From NCBI RefSeq assembly GCF_900116015.1, contig NZ_FOYH01000003.1, forward strand, positions 124,001 through 188,000: a DNA stretch of 64,000 nt, read 5' to 3'. Below are positions 1 through 7,998 of this stretch, piece by piece. A program made the translations under genes and the position numbers. The DNA is from Enterobacter sp. kpr-6. Lineage in GTDB: Bacteria; Pseudomonadota; Gammaproteobacteria; Enterobacterales; Enterobacteriaceae. Under the pieces are notes generated by a model. That model ran no database searches, had not been told where the DNA came from, and saw only the letters and a list, made by a program, of their open reading frames with translations. Positions within the stretch are counted from its first letter, which is position 1; each line of letters begins with the position of its first letter.

Positions 1-2
1 AG

Positions 3-509
3 ATGAGCGAACACTTCCGCGACGTCTCCCCGGAGGCGTCTGAACTTCAGCCCGTGCTTAACGGCCTGTTTGCCGAGTACGCCGCACGCTACGGCGATTA
101 TTTTGCCAAAGACGCTGAGGTGGAACTGACCGAATGGTATTTGCCGCCGCAGGGGTTGTTTATCGTGCTGGAGCGCGACGGGAAAATCATCGCCACCGGC
201 GCGTATAAACCTTTCGATGCGCATACCGCTGAAATCAAGCGCATCTGGACCGACAAAACCCTGCGCCAGCAGGGGCTGGCGGCGCGGGTGGTGCAGGAAC
301 TGGAGCGCCGCGCGGTACTTGCAGGCTACAGCCGCATCTACCTGACCACCGGCTTTCGCCAGCCGGAAGCGGTACGGCTCTATTTAAGTCAGGGCTATGA
401 CGCGCAATTTGATTTACAGCGCGACCCGGAAACCTACAGTCTGCCGCCGTTTGACGGGCGGCTGCGCTTCACCAAAGCGCTTAGCGTGGCACTGGGCAAA
501 TCGGCCTGA
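3..509 (+). CDS. GNAT-family N-acetyltransferase
   Basis: Predicted acetyl-CoA-dependent acetyltransferase of 168 residues. The GNAT acetyl-CoA loop is visible as QQGLAA at residues 89-94, after the beta-strand AEIKRIW, and a C-terminal EAVRLYLSQGY segment is typical of the fold. It ends 9 bases before the permease gene, so it is probably the first visible gene of the amino-acid ABC operon and may modify the imported compound or its breakdown product; that role is inference. The ATG is only two bases from the window edge, so the true start could lie upstream. Substrate unknown. Confidence 0.8.
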   Translation: MSEHFRDVSPEASELQPVLNGLFAEYAARYGDYFAKDAEVELTEWYLPPQGLFIVLERDGKIIATGAYKPFDAHTAEIKRIWTDKTLRQQGLAARVVQELERRAVLAGYSRIYLTTGFRQPEAVRLYLSQGYDAQFDLQRDPETYSLPPFDGRLRFTKALSVALGKSA

Positions 510-518
510 GGAGAAACA

Positions 519-1445
519 ATGAACAGATCTGAACCCATCAAAGTGGTGCCCGCGCGCTATCCGCTGCGTGTCGTCGGTGCGGTGGTGGCGCTGCTGGTGC
601 TGGCGATTGTTGTGCAGTCCGTGGCGTTTAATCCGCGCTGGGAGTGGAGCGTGTTTGCGCGCTGGTTTTTCGATCCGGTGATCCTCGAAGGGCTGGGGCA
701 AACGCTGCTGCTGACCCTGCTGGGTACGGTGCTGAGCGTGATTTTCGGCGGCGTGCTGGCCCTCGCCAGGCTCTCATCGTCGTGGCTGTTAAGCAGCCTG
801 GCGTGGGGCTACATCTGGCTGTTTCGTTCGCTGCCGCTGATCGTGGTGCTGATCATCCTCTATAACTTTTCGTACCTGTACGACACGCTTACCGTCGGCA
901 TTCCCTTTACCGGTATCAACTGGGCGAGTTACGAAACCATCAACGTGCTCGGGCAGTTTTCCACCGCCGTGGTGGGGCTGACGCTGGTGCAGAGCGCCTA
1001 TACCGCCGAGATTATTCGCGGGGGATTTTTGGGTGTCGATCACGGGCAATATGAAGCTGCCGCCGCGCTTGGACTGCCCGCCAGTCGCCGCACACTGCGC
1101 ATCATTCTGCCCCAGGCGTTGCGCACGATTTTGCCGTCCGGCTTTAACGAGATCATCAGTCTCGCCAAAGGCACGGCAATGGTGTACGTGTTGGCGATGC
1201 CGGAACTGTTCTACACCATTCAGATGATCTACAACCGCACCCAGGAAGTGATCCCGCTGCTGATGGTCGGTGCCGCGTGGTATCTGGTGATCACCAGCGT
1301 GCTGTCTCTTATTCAGCATCTGGTCGAGCGCTGGATTGCCCGCAGCGAACGCCGCTCGGCCATTAATAGCGTGCGGGTCGCCCGCGCAGCCGCGCCGGGA
1401 CGCGTCGCCCAACCACAGGAGCCTGTCCATGCACACCTCTCATGA
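519..1445 (+). CDS. Polar amino-acid ABC transporter permease
   Basis: Inner-membrane permease (308 residues) of the HisM/GlnP type. Hydrophobic segments begin near residues 20, 60, 100, 150 and 255. The cytoplasmic EAA loop that contacts the ATPase runs from about residue 179 ([12 protein letters not shown]) to 200. The start has a good Shine-Dalgarno (GAGGAG). The C-terminal tail after residue 285 is Arg/Ala-rich and its last 17 bases overlap the ATPase start, indicating translational coupling. Only one permease gene is present, so the transporter probably uses a homodimer. Substrate cannot be read from the sequence. Confidence 0.88.
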   Translation: MNRSEPIKVVPARYPLRVVGAVVALLVLAIVVQSVAFNPRWEWSVFARWFFDPVILEGLGQTLLLTLLGTVLSVIFGGVLALARLSSSWLLSSLAWGYIWLFRSLPLIVVLIILYNFSYLYDTLTVGIPFTGINWASYETINVLGQFSTAVVGLTLVQSAYTAEIIRGGFLGVDHGQYEAAAALGLPASRRTLRIILPQALRTILPSGFNEIISLAKGTAMVYVLAMPELFYTIQMIYNRTQEVIPLLMVGAAWYLVITSVLSLIQHLVERWIARSERRSAINSVRVARAAAPGRVAQPQEPVHAHLS

Positions 1446-2202
1446 AGGCCATATTTCGATTACCGGCGTCAGCAAATATTTTGGTCGGCATAAAGCGCTC
1501 GACGATATCTCGCTGGAGTTAGCGCCGGGCTCGGTGACGGTGATCCTGGGGCCGTCCGGTTCCGGCAAATCCACGCTGTTGCGAGCAATTAACCACCTTG
1601 AGCGCGTCGATGAAGGTTTTATCCAGATCGACGGCGACTACATTGGCTACCGCCGTCAGGGGGACAAACTCTATGAACTGAAGGAAAAGGAGATCCTGCG
1701 CCAGCGCGTCAATGTCGGTTACGTGTTCCAGAACTTCAATCTGTTCCCGCATCTGACGGTGCTGGAGAACCTGATCGAAGCGCCCATCGCCCACAAACAA
1801 CTGAGCCGCAAAGCGGCCATTGAGCGGGCGTATGAATTGCTCGATGTGGTGGGCCTGCGCAATAAAGCCGATGCCTGGTCGCGGCATCTTTCCGGCGGTC
1901 AGCAACAGCGCATTGCCATCGCCCGCGCGCTGGCGCTGCGCCCCAGAGTGATGCTGTTCGACGAACCCACCTCGGCGCTCGATCCCGAACTGGTGGGCGA
2001 AGTGCTGGATGTGATCAAAAAGCTGGCGCGATCCGGTACCACGCTGGTGGTGGTGACGCACGAAATCGGTTTCGCCCGAGAGGTGGCAGACAACGTGGTG
2101 TTTATGGTCGACGGCAAAATTGTCGAGCAGGGCAGTAGCGAGGCGGTGTTAAACCACCCGCAGCACCCGCGCACGCGGCAGTTTTTATCCAAAGTGTTGT
2201 AA
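1429..2202 (+). CDS. Polar amino-acid ABC transporter ATP-binding protein
   Basis: Cytoplasmic ATPase of 257 residues that powers the adjacent permease. Walker A is GPSGSGKST at residues 41-49, the signature LSGGQQQR at 154-161, and Walker B VMLFDEP at 174-180, followed by the usual TSALDPE. An upstream in-frame start at 1336 exists, but it would lie deep inside the permease. ATG 1429 has AGGAG just upstream and puts the first beta-strand where GlnQ/HisP relatives have it. A longer insert ([15 protein letters not shown]) after the Walker A domain resembles the HisP/OccP subgroup. Confidence 0.92.
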   Translation: MHTSHEGHISITGVSKYFGRHKALDDISLELAPGSVTVILGPSGSGKSTLLRAINHLERVDEGFIQIDGDYIGYRRQGDKLYELKEKEILRQRVNVGYVFQNFNLFPHLTVLENLIEAPIAHKQLSRKAAIERAYELLDVVGLRNKADAWSRHLSGGQQQRIAIARALALRPRVMLFDEPTSALDPELVGEVLDVIKKLARSGTTLVVVTHEIGFAREVADNVVFMVDGKIVEQGSSEAVLNHPQHPRTRQFLSKVL

Positions 2203-2211
2203 GGAGAGGGC

Positions 2212-3102
2212 ATGAAGCAAGGATTATGGACGCTGTTACTGGTTAGTTCAGTGAGTACCGCGCAGGGGATCGATCTGGCGGCTAACGAAACGCCGCTGCA
2301 TACCGCGCGCGACGAAGCGGCAATCGCCAAAATTCCGGCCAGCTTTAAGTTCGTTGAACCGGGGACGCTGACGGTGGCGATCTCGGCGCTCAATTCGCCG
2401 CCGCTGGCGCTGCTGGCCAGTGATAACCGCACCCGCATCGGCAGCGATCCCGATATCGCCCGCCTGCTGGCAGACAGCCTGGGACTGAAGTTAAAACTGG
2501 TGCCGACCGCCTGGGAGGACTGGCCGCTGGGGATTTCCGCCGGGCGCTACGATGTGGCGCTGGTGAATATCGCCGTCACCGAGCAGCGTAAAGAGAAATA
2601 CGATTTCGCCACCTATCGCGTGGATTCGCTGGCGTTCTCGGTGAAATCCACCAGTCCGATTGAGGCGGTGCGCGGGCCTGCGGATCTGGCGGGGCGTAAG
2701 GTGATTGTCGGTTCCGGCACCAATCAGGAGAAGATTTTGCTCGGCTGGAATGCGGAAAATGAAACAGCGGGGCGCAAACCGGCGCTGCCGGTTTATCTCA
2801 CCGATGACGCGTCCGGCAATTTGTATATTCAGTCCGGTCGCGCAGATGTGTTCTTTGGCCCGCAGTCGGTGGCGTCGTACAAAGCGGCGCTGACCGGCAA
2901 AACCAAAGTTGTCGGACTCGGACCGAAAAAAGCCTTTGTCGCGACCACCACCAAAAAAGGTAACGGCCTGGTGGTGGCGCTAAAAGCCGCGCTGGATGGG
3001 GCCATCGCGCGCGGTGATTATCAGCGGGCGCTGGCCCGCTGGGGCGAAGCAGGGGAGGAGGTGACAACGTCACAAATTAACCCGCCGGGGATCACTTATT
3101 AA
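2212..3102 (+). CDS. Periplasmic amino-acid-type substrate-binding protein
   Basis: Extracellular solute-binding protein, family 3, 296 residues. The N-terminus (MKQGLWTLLLVSSVSTAQG) is a plausible Sec signal peptide. The core contains GSDPDIARLLADSLGLKL and RYDVALVNIAVTEQRKEKYDF, the ligand-site framework of this family. An extra segment of about 40 residues lies between signal peptide and first lobe (TPLHTARDEAAIAKIPASF). AAGGAGAGG precedes the ATG, 9 bases after the ATPase stop. It completes a permease-ATPase-binding-protein operon; ligand unknown. Confidence 0.88.
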   Translation: MKQGLWTLLLVSSVSTAQGIDLAANETPLHTARDEAAIAKIPASFKFVEPGTLTVAISALNSPPLALLASDNRTRIGSDPDIARLLADSLGLKLKLVPTAWEDWPLGISAGRYDVALVNIAVTEQRKEKYDFATYRVDSLAFSVKSTSPIEAVRGPADLAGRKVIVGSGTNQEKILLGWNAENETAGRKPALPVYLTDDASGNLYIQSGRADVFFGPQSVASYKAALTGKTKVVGLGPKKAFVATTTKKGNGLVVALKAALDGAIARGDYQRALARWGEAGEEVTTSQINPPGITY

Positions 3103-3108
3103 CCCCGA

Positions 3109-4305
3109 TCAGGGACGTTTACCAAACTCACAGCTTTGCTGCGTCCAGCGGCGGGCCTGCTCGCTCAGGGTGAAACCGAGGCCGTGACGGTCGGAGACGT
3201 ACATCCGTCCGTCACGCAGTTCAAGCTGTTCGTTAAACAGCGGATTCAGCCATTCGAAGTGCTCCAGCCACGGCTCCAGCGGGTAGGCGGCGGAGAGGTG
3301 CAGGTGCACTTCCATCGCAAAGTGCGGGGCCAGTTTGCGGTTGTGTCTGGCGGCCAGATCCATGATTTTCAGAAACGGCGAAATCCCGCCCACGCGCGGC
3401 GCATCCGGCTGCACGAAGTCGCTGGCATTGCCCAGAATCAACTGCTCATGCTCGCGGTAACTGGTCAGCATCTCCCCGGTGGCAATCGGCGTATCCAGCG
3501 CGGCGGCGAGCTGAGCGTGGCCCTCCACGTCGTAGGCGTCGAGGGGCTCTTCAATCCAGATCAGATTGAACTGTTCCATTTTGCGCCCCATGCGGATTGC
3601 GGTTTCCCGATCCCATTGCTGGTTGGCGTCCACCATCAGCGGAAAATCGTCGCCCAGCGCTTCGCGCACGGCGGTCAGGCGACGGATATCTTCTTTGGTG
3701 TCCGGCTGACCGACTTTCAGCTTGATGCCGCCGATGCCGTTTTCGCGTGAAATCACCACGTTTTTCAGCACCTGATCCAGCGGCGTATGCAGGAATCCGC
3801 CGGAGGTGTTGTAGCACTGCACGGAATCCCGGTGCGCGCCGAGCAACTTCGCCAGCGGCAGTCCGGCGCGTTTGGCTTTCATGTCCCACAGCGCAATATC
3901 GATAGGGGAGATGGCCTGCACCGCCATGCCGCTGCGCCCGACGGACGCGCCCGCCCACAGTAGTTTGCTGTAGATTTTGTCGATATCGTTCGGATCTTCG
4001 CCCAGCAGGTTATCGGCGATTTCTTTCGCGTGAGCATAAATCCCCTGGCCGCCCGCGCGTTTTGAGTAGCTGAAACCCACGCCTTCAAAACCGTCCCGGC
4101 TGCGGATTTCCGCGACAATGATCGCCACCTCCGTCAACGGTTTTTGTCTGCCGGTAAGCACCTTGGCGTCACTCACCGGCGTCGCCAGCGGCAGGAAGGC
4201 GAGGGAGAGTTTTACCCATTCAATGCGATCGCCCGTTTCGGCGGCGGTTTTGGCACCCTGCGCTTTGGCATAGGTGACGGCTTCAGAGTTCGCGCTGTTG
4301 GTCAT
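3109..4305 (-). CDS. L-talarate/galactarate dehydratase
   Basis: Enolase-superfamily acid sugar dehydratase, 398 residues from ATG 4305. The proposed start reproduces the residue numbering known for the Salmonella L-talarate/galactarate dehydratase: K195-x-K197 in GIKLKVG, metal ligands D226 (MVDANQ), E252 (WIEEPL) and E278 (ATGEM), and catalytic H328 (LAPHFAME). It should dehydrate L-talarate or galactarate to the 5-keto-4-deoxy acid. The frame stays open upstream to 4446, but that part would cover the operator-like sequences. It is divergent from a LacI-family regulator, the probable local repressor. No transporter for the acid sugar is adjacent. Confidence 0.92.
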   Translation of the reverse strand: MTNSANSEAVTYAKAQGAKTAAETGDRIEWVKLSLAFLPLATPVSDAKVLTGRQKPLTEVAIIVAEIRSRDGFEGVGFSYSKRAGGQGIYAHAKEIADNLLGEDPNDIDKIYSKLLWAGASVGRSGMAVQAISPIDIALWDMKAKRAGLPLAKLLGAHRDSVQCYNTSGGFLHTPLDQVLKNVVISRENGIGGIKLKVGQPDTKEDIRRLTAVREALGDDFPLMVDANQQWDRETAIRMGRKMEQFNLIWIEEPLDAYDVEGHAQLAAALDTPIATGEMLTSYREHEQLILGNASDFVQPDAPRVGGISPFLKIMDLAARHNRKLAPHFAMEVHLHLSAAYPLEPWLEHFEWLNPLFNEQLELRDGRMYVSDRHGLGFTLSEQARRWTQQSCEFGKRP

Positions 4306-4330
4306 GATAGACTCCGTTAAAGGAAATAAT

Positions 4331-4342
4331 GTTTGCGCTAAC
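4331..4342. promoter_or_regulatory. Putative LacI-family operator, proximal
   Basis: GTTTGCGCTAAC, a near-palindrome with one mismatched pair around GCGC, the layout of LacI/GntR-family operators. It lies 25 bases upstream of the dehydratase ATG and shares 10 of its 12 bases, as one run, with a second copy at 4474. Assignment to the adjacent regulator is inferred. Confidence 0.5.
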
Positions 4343-4431
4343 ATTTGTAATTTACCCTTTTCAGGTGCGCCAGATTTTTGGGCGTAAACTGTACAGTTGA
4401 TCACAAATTGCAGGAGAAAAGCAGGGTGGTT

Positions 4432-4447
4432 TGTGGGGTTAATCACA
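4432..4447. promoter_or_regulatory. Putative CRP site
   Basis: TGTGGGGTTAATCACA fits the CRP consensus TGTGA-N6-TCACA with one mismatch. It lies in the 303-base divergent intergenic region between the dehydratase and its LacI-family regulator, as expected for a catabolite-controlled acid sugar gene. A weaker half-matching copy (TGTACAGTTGATCACA) is at 4390-4405. Confidence 0.45.
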
Positions 4448-4473
4448 GAACAGGCGCAGACGTCGCTAAAAAT

Positions 4474-4485
4474 GATTGCGCTAAC
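4474..4485. promoter_or_regulatory. Putative LacI-family operator, distal
   Basis: GATTGCGCTAAC, second copy of the motif at 4331, 143 bases away. Two spaced sites would allow a looped repression complex, as in other LacI-family systems. The rest of the intergenic region 4306-4608 shows no gene. Confidence 0.45.
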
Positions 4486-4608
4486 AAAATATGAGAGATT
4501 TTCTGTCTAACTCACTGATTTATCTTAGTTGGGCAAGATGATAGCTGGCGTTAAGAACAGGGCTGGTAAATAATGAAGCTATTCCACTCCTGAGCAGGGT
4601 AATCCTTC

Positions 4609-5628
4609 GTGACGACGCCAAAATCCGCCCGGCCTTTATCTCCCCGCGCCCCCACGCTTGACGACGTTGCCCGCGCCGCCGGGTTGTCTTCAATGACCGT
4701 TAGCCGGGCGCTGAATACGCCTCAGCTGGTGCGCCCGAAAACGGTGGAGAAAGTCCTCGCGGCGGTAAAAGCGACGGGCTATATCCCGAACGCGCTGGCG
4801 GGCGGGCTGGCCTCCCGGCGCAGCCGACTGGTGGCGGTGGTGGTGCCGCAGATCAGTAACAGCATGTTTGTTGATTCAATTCAGTCATTAAGCGATGAGC
4901 TGGCGGCGCGTGGATACCACATGCTGTTATGTATGTCGGGCTATACGCCGCAAACCGAAGCCGAGCTGGTCGCCACCTTACTTTCCCGTCGCCCGGACGG
5001 GATTGTGCTGACCGGCATTCACCACTCCACTGACCTGCGCAAAGTGATTCTCAACGCCAATGTGCCGGTAGTGGAGATCTGGGATCAGACCCCCACGCCA
5101 CTCGATATGCTGGTCGGTTTCTCCCATGAAAAGGTCGGCCGGGCGATTGGGCAGTTCCTGATAAAAAAAGGCTACCGCAAGCCGGGACTGATCTGGGCGG
5201 AAGACCGCCGCGCCGGGCAACGCAAAGAAGGATTATGTGAGGCGCTATCATCGCAGGATATTGCCGTGGCAGGGCTGGTTGAAGTGCCGCTTCCCGCGCG
5301 CCTGAAACTGGGACGCGAGGGGTTAGCGGCACTGCTTGCCCAGGGCGAATATGACGTGATTGTGTGCAGTTCCGACACCCTGGCGCAGGGCGCGATTATG
5401 GAAGCCGAAAGCCGGGGACTGCGCGTGCCGGACGATCTGGCGGTGATGGGTTTTGGCGATCTCGATTTTGCCGCCTGCAACCGCCCGGCGATTTCCACCG
5501 TCAGCATTGACCGTGCCGACATGGGCTTACGCGCCGCGACGCTGCTGGCAAACCGCATTGAAGGCGTTGCCCAGGACGATGCAATTCAGGATATCGGTTT
5601 TACGCTTATCGAAAGGGAGTCGGCGTAA
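4609..5628 (+). CDS. LacI-family transcriptional regulator
   Basis: DNA-binding repressor of 339 residues with a GTG start. The helix-turn-helix is at about residues 15-40 (PTLDDVARAAGLSSMTVSRALN), followed by the hinge helix (PNALAGGLASRRS) and a periplasmic-binding-protein-like sensor domain. It is most like the GntR/GulR gluconate-type branch. It is divergent from the L-talarate/galactarate dehydratase, and the intergenic region carries two matching operator-like sites, so it probably represses that gene until an acid sugar or its product binds. Only a weak Shine-Dalgarno (GCAGGGTAA) precedes the GTG. Confidence 0.88.
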   Translation: MTTPKSARPLSPRAPTLDDVARAAGLSSMTVSRALNTPQLVRPKTVEKVLAAVKATGYIPNALAGGLASRRSRLVAVVVPQISNSMFVDSIQSLSDELAARGYHMLLCMSGYTPQTEAELVATLLSRRPDGIVLTGIHHSTDLRKVILNANVPVVEIWDQTPTPLDMLVGFSHEKVGRAIGQFLIKKGYRKPGLIWAEDRRAGQRKEGLCEALSSQDIAVAGLVEVPLPARLKLGREGLAALLAQGEYDVIVCSSDTLAQGAIMEAESRGLRVPDDLAVMGFGDLDFAACNRPAISTVSIDRADMGLRAATLLANRIEGVAQDDAIQDIGFTLIERESA

Positions 5629-5630
5629 TC

Positions 5631-6164
5631 ATGAAAATTAACGTTATCGGCACCAGCGGCAGCGGCAAAACGACGCTCGCCCGCCGCCTGGCTGAACGCC
5701 TCGCCGTGCCGTATATCGAAATGGATGCGCTCTACTGGCGGGCGAACTGGCAGGGCATTTCCGATGAGGAGCTGTTTGCGCTGCTTAAAGAAAAGCTGAA
5801 CGCCACGCCAGGCTGGGTACTGGACGGCAATTACAACCGTACGCGCCCGTTGAAATGGCAGGACGTTGATATGGTGGTGTGGGTTGATTACGGCTTTGCG
5901 CGCACCGTACGTCAGGCGCTCAGGCGCGCGATCACACGGGCATGGCGGAAAGAGGAACTCTGGCCCGGCACGGGCAACCGCGAAAGTTTTCGCCAGTCGT
6001 TTTTCAGCCGGGAGTCCATCATTGTCTGGACGCTGAAAACCTGGCGCACCAACCGCGCGCGTTATGAGGCCGATCTGGTGAATCCCGCGTTTGCCCATAT
6101 TCGCTTTGTTCGCCTGCGCAGCCCGCGCCAGGTCGAGGCGTTTCTCGCAAACGGCATCAATTGA
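5631..6164 (+). CDS. P-loop kinase-like NTPase
   Basis: Small P-loop protein, 177 residues, of the adenylate/shikimate-kinase-like AAA group often called DNA topology modulation protein FlaR-like. Walker A is GTSGSGKTT at residues 7-15. YIEMDALYWRANW and VLDGNYNRTRPLKW are the substrate-lid and nucleoside-kinase-like motifs of this group. It starts two bases after the LacI-family stop, so translation is probably coupled. Its substrate is not known and the sequence does not resolve it; a housekeeping small-molecule kinase is the best guess. Confidence 0.72.
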   Translation: MKINVIGTSGSGKTTLARRLAERLAVPYIEMDALYWRANWQGISDEELFALLKEKLNATPGWVLDGNYNRTRPLKWQDVDMVVWVDYGFARTVRQALRRAITRAWRKEELWPGTGNRESFRQSFFSRESIIVWTLKTWRTNRARYEADLVNPAFAHIRFVRLRSPRQVEAFLANGIN

Positions 6165-6220
6165 CAACCCGTTCACCCGCGATGTGTTAGGTTTATTCTC
6201 AACTTAATAAGGAGCCTGCT

Positions 6221-6451
6221 ATGCCACACGTTGATATCAAAAGTTTCCCGCGCGAGTTTACTGACGAACAAAAAACCGCGCTGGCGGAAGAGATTACTCA
6301 GGTGATCGTGCGCCATTTCGACAGTAAAGAGAGTTCGGTCAGCGTGGCGCTCAACCATGTTGCGCCGGACGAGTGGAAAACCCAGGTCTGGGACACGGAA
6401 ATCAACCCGCACATGAACGTGTTGATCAAAAAGCCAGGCTATTCGATGTAA
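6221..6451 (+). CDS. pptA: Tautomerase PptA
   Basis: 4-oxalocrotonate tautomerase family enzyme of 76 residues, close to E. coli PptA (YdcE). The second residue is proline (MPHVDIKSF), which becomes the N-terminal catalytic base after Met removal. The C-terminus IKKPGYSM is the same as in E. coli PptA up to its last two residues. AAGGAG lies nine bases upstream. The enzyme interconverts phenylpyruvate-like keto and enol forms in vitro; its physiological substrate is unknown. Confidence 0.92.
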   Translation: MPHVDIKSFPREFTDEQKTALAEEITQVIVRHFDSKESSVSVALNHVAPDEWKTQVWDTEINPHMNVLIKKPGYSM

Positions 6452-6463
6452 TTGCGCCGTAAC

Positions 6464-6492
6464 GCCGGGTGGCGGCTCACGCCTTACCCGGC
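6464..6492. repeat. REP-type palindrome
   Basis: Imperfect palindrome beginning GCCGGGTGGCGGCT and ending GCCTTACCCGGC, the typical enterobacterial REP sequence. It sits between the convergent pptA and flavin-reductase-like genes and could end transcription from both sides. Confidence 0.7.
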
Positions 6493-6498
6493 CACGTT

Positions 6499-7068
6499 CT
6501 ATTTCACCTGTAACGCCTTTCCGCTGGTCACAAAATTCCCGCCGCCTAAATGATGCAGCGTGTTGAGCCTGTCATCATCAAACTGCCAGCGACCGTTGAT
6601 AAACGCGCGTTCATCAGCGGCAGCGGCCACCACTTCGCCAAACAGGGTGTCATATTTTTCCTGCGCGGCGGTGGCGGGTAACAGGCGGCACTCCATCCAC
6701 GCCAGACATTTTTCTTCCACCACCGGTAAGCCCAGCACCGGACCCGCAAACGCCGGAATACCGTAGCAGTTGAATTTATCCTCATCGCGCCCGGTGACGC
6801 TGCCAACGGCATACGTCCAGTTGGTCGCCGCCACGCCCGGCACCACAATGCCAAACATGCCGCTGCGCTCGATCAGTTCGCGCGACCAGGTGCTTTTGTC
6901 CACCACAATAGCGATGCGCGGGGGTGAAAATTCAACGGGCATTGACCAGGCGGCCGCCATCACGTTGCGTCTGTCGATGCTTTCGTCGCGGCTGGTGATC
7001 CAGATTGTCGGCCCATGATTAAGCAGGCGGCTGGCGTGATCCAGGGCGACAGGGCGGAAGTGGCTCAT
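6499..7068 (-). CDS. Flavin reductase-like domain protein
   Basis: FMN-binding split-barrel protein, 189 residues from ATG 7068. The motif region NVMAAAWSMPVEFSPPRIAIVV and later GMFGIVVPGVA match the flavin-reductase-like family that includes flavoredoxin and RutF-type reductases. The start is chosen because GAGGAGAGATC precedes ATG 7068, whereas the longer frame to 7125 has no ribosome-binding site. It may supply reduced flavin to an oxygenase, but no oxygenase is adjacent. Stands alone, convergent with pptA. Confidence 0.8.
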   Translation of the reverse strand: MSHFRPVALDHASRLLNHGPTIWITSRDESIDRRNVMAAAWSMPVEFSPPRIAIVVDKSTWSRELIERSGMFGIVVPGVAATNWTYAVGSVTGRDEDKFNCYGIPAFAGPVLGLPVVEEKCLAWMECRLLPATAAQEKYDTLFGEVVAAAADERAFINGRWQFDDDRLNTLHHLGGGNFVTSGKALQVK

Positions 7069-7204
7069 GATCTCTCCTCGTTTTAGCGTTACGGCATTAA
7101 ATGTCCGGCTGCGGTAAAAAATCAAGTCGCAACATTATCTTAATCGAATCGTCACAATTCCTGCCTATAGTCCCGTCCAAAGAAGTCCCAAAGAGGATAA
7201 CAAT

Positions 7205-7300
7205 ATGTTTGCTCCCCTGTGTTTTCCACAGGTGAGTGCGACCCGTCGGGTGTTGACCACGGGCATGTTTCGGCTTCCTGTCACGGGAGGGCGAGCGTGA
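7205..7300 (+). CDS. Putative 31-residue leader peptide of the ferric-type ABC operon
   Basis: Short ORF beginning MFAPLCFPQV. AGAGGA lies seven bases before its ATG, and its TGA overlaps the GTG of the ATPase gene as GTGA, a classic coupling arrangement. It contains a small hairpin (CCTGTG/CACAGG, 7216-7232). I do not recognise the peptide. It could be a regulatory leader whose translation controls the ATPase, or a chance ORF covering the 5' UTR. Not confirmed by any homolog I can name. Confidence 0.4.
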   Translation: MFAPLCFPQVSATRRVLTTGMFRLPVTGGRA

Positions 7301-7998
7301 ACGCATTCACCGCAATCCGGCTGCAAGGCATTTCCTATGCTTTCGGCTCACACACCGTTCTCGATGATATCGATCTGACTATCGACGCAGGCAGCGTGGT
7401 GGCGCTTCTCGGTCCGTCCGGCTGCGGCAAAAGCACGCTGTTACGCTTGCTGGCAGGGTTAACCCAACCCGCGAAAGGCGAGATCCATTTTGGCGAACGC
7501 CTGGTGGCAAAACCTGACTGGTCGCTGCCGCCGGAAGCGCGCGATATCGGCATGGTTTTCCAGGATTACGCTCTCTGGCCGCATATGACGGTGGCGCAAA
7601 ACGTCGCGTTCCCGCTGAAAATGCGCAATGTGCCGCGTGCTGAACGTGACGCGCGTGTGGTCAAAGCGCTGGCCCGCGTCGGTCTTGAGGCCTTTGCCGA
7701 TCGCAAACCGTCCGGGCTGTCCGGCGGGCAGCAGCAGCGCGTGGCGCTGGCCCGCGCCATTGTCGGTGAACCCCGCGTCCTGCTTTTCGATGAACCGCTC
7801 TCCAACCTGGACAGCGAACTCCGTGAGTCGTTGTGTACAGAGATGGCACGTTTGCTGCGCCAGCTCGGTACCACTGCCGTTTATGTGACCCACGATCGCC
7901 GCGAAGCCGAAATTCTGGCCGACCGCATCGTGCACCTTTCTGCGGGCAGCATTGCCGCCGTTCGCGCTGTTACACCATCCTCAGGGGAATTTGCATGA
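7297..7998 (+). CDS. Ferric-type ABC transporter ATP-binding protein
   Basis: ATPase of 233 residues. Walker A GPSGCGKST is at 39-47, signature LSGGQQQR at 141-148 and Walker B VLLFDEP at 161-167. It lacks the long C-terminal regulatory (TOBE) domain that FbpC/PotA proteins carry, ending soon after the H-loop (VTHDRREAEILADRIV). GTG 7297 is chosen because GGGAGG lies 6 bases upstream; the frame is open to 7219 without support. The stop overlaps the next ATG as ATGA. It energises the fused permease encoded downstream. Confidence 0.88.
   Translation: MNAFTAIRLQGISYAFGSHTVLDDIDLTIDAGSVVALLGPSGCGKSTLLRLLAGLTQPAKGEIHFGERLVAKPDWSLPPEARDIGMVFQDYALWPHMTVAQNVAFPLKMRNVPRAERDARVVKALARVGLEAFADRKPSGLSGGQQQRVALARAIVGEPRVLLFDEPLSNLDSELRESLCTEMARLLRQLGTTAVYVTHDRREAEILADRIVHLSAGSIAAVRAVTPSSGEFA

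Noticed and set aside
3136-3750. 204-codon plus-strand ORF over the dehydratase gene
   Set aside because: Antisense shadow of a gene whose catalytic residues are all in place.
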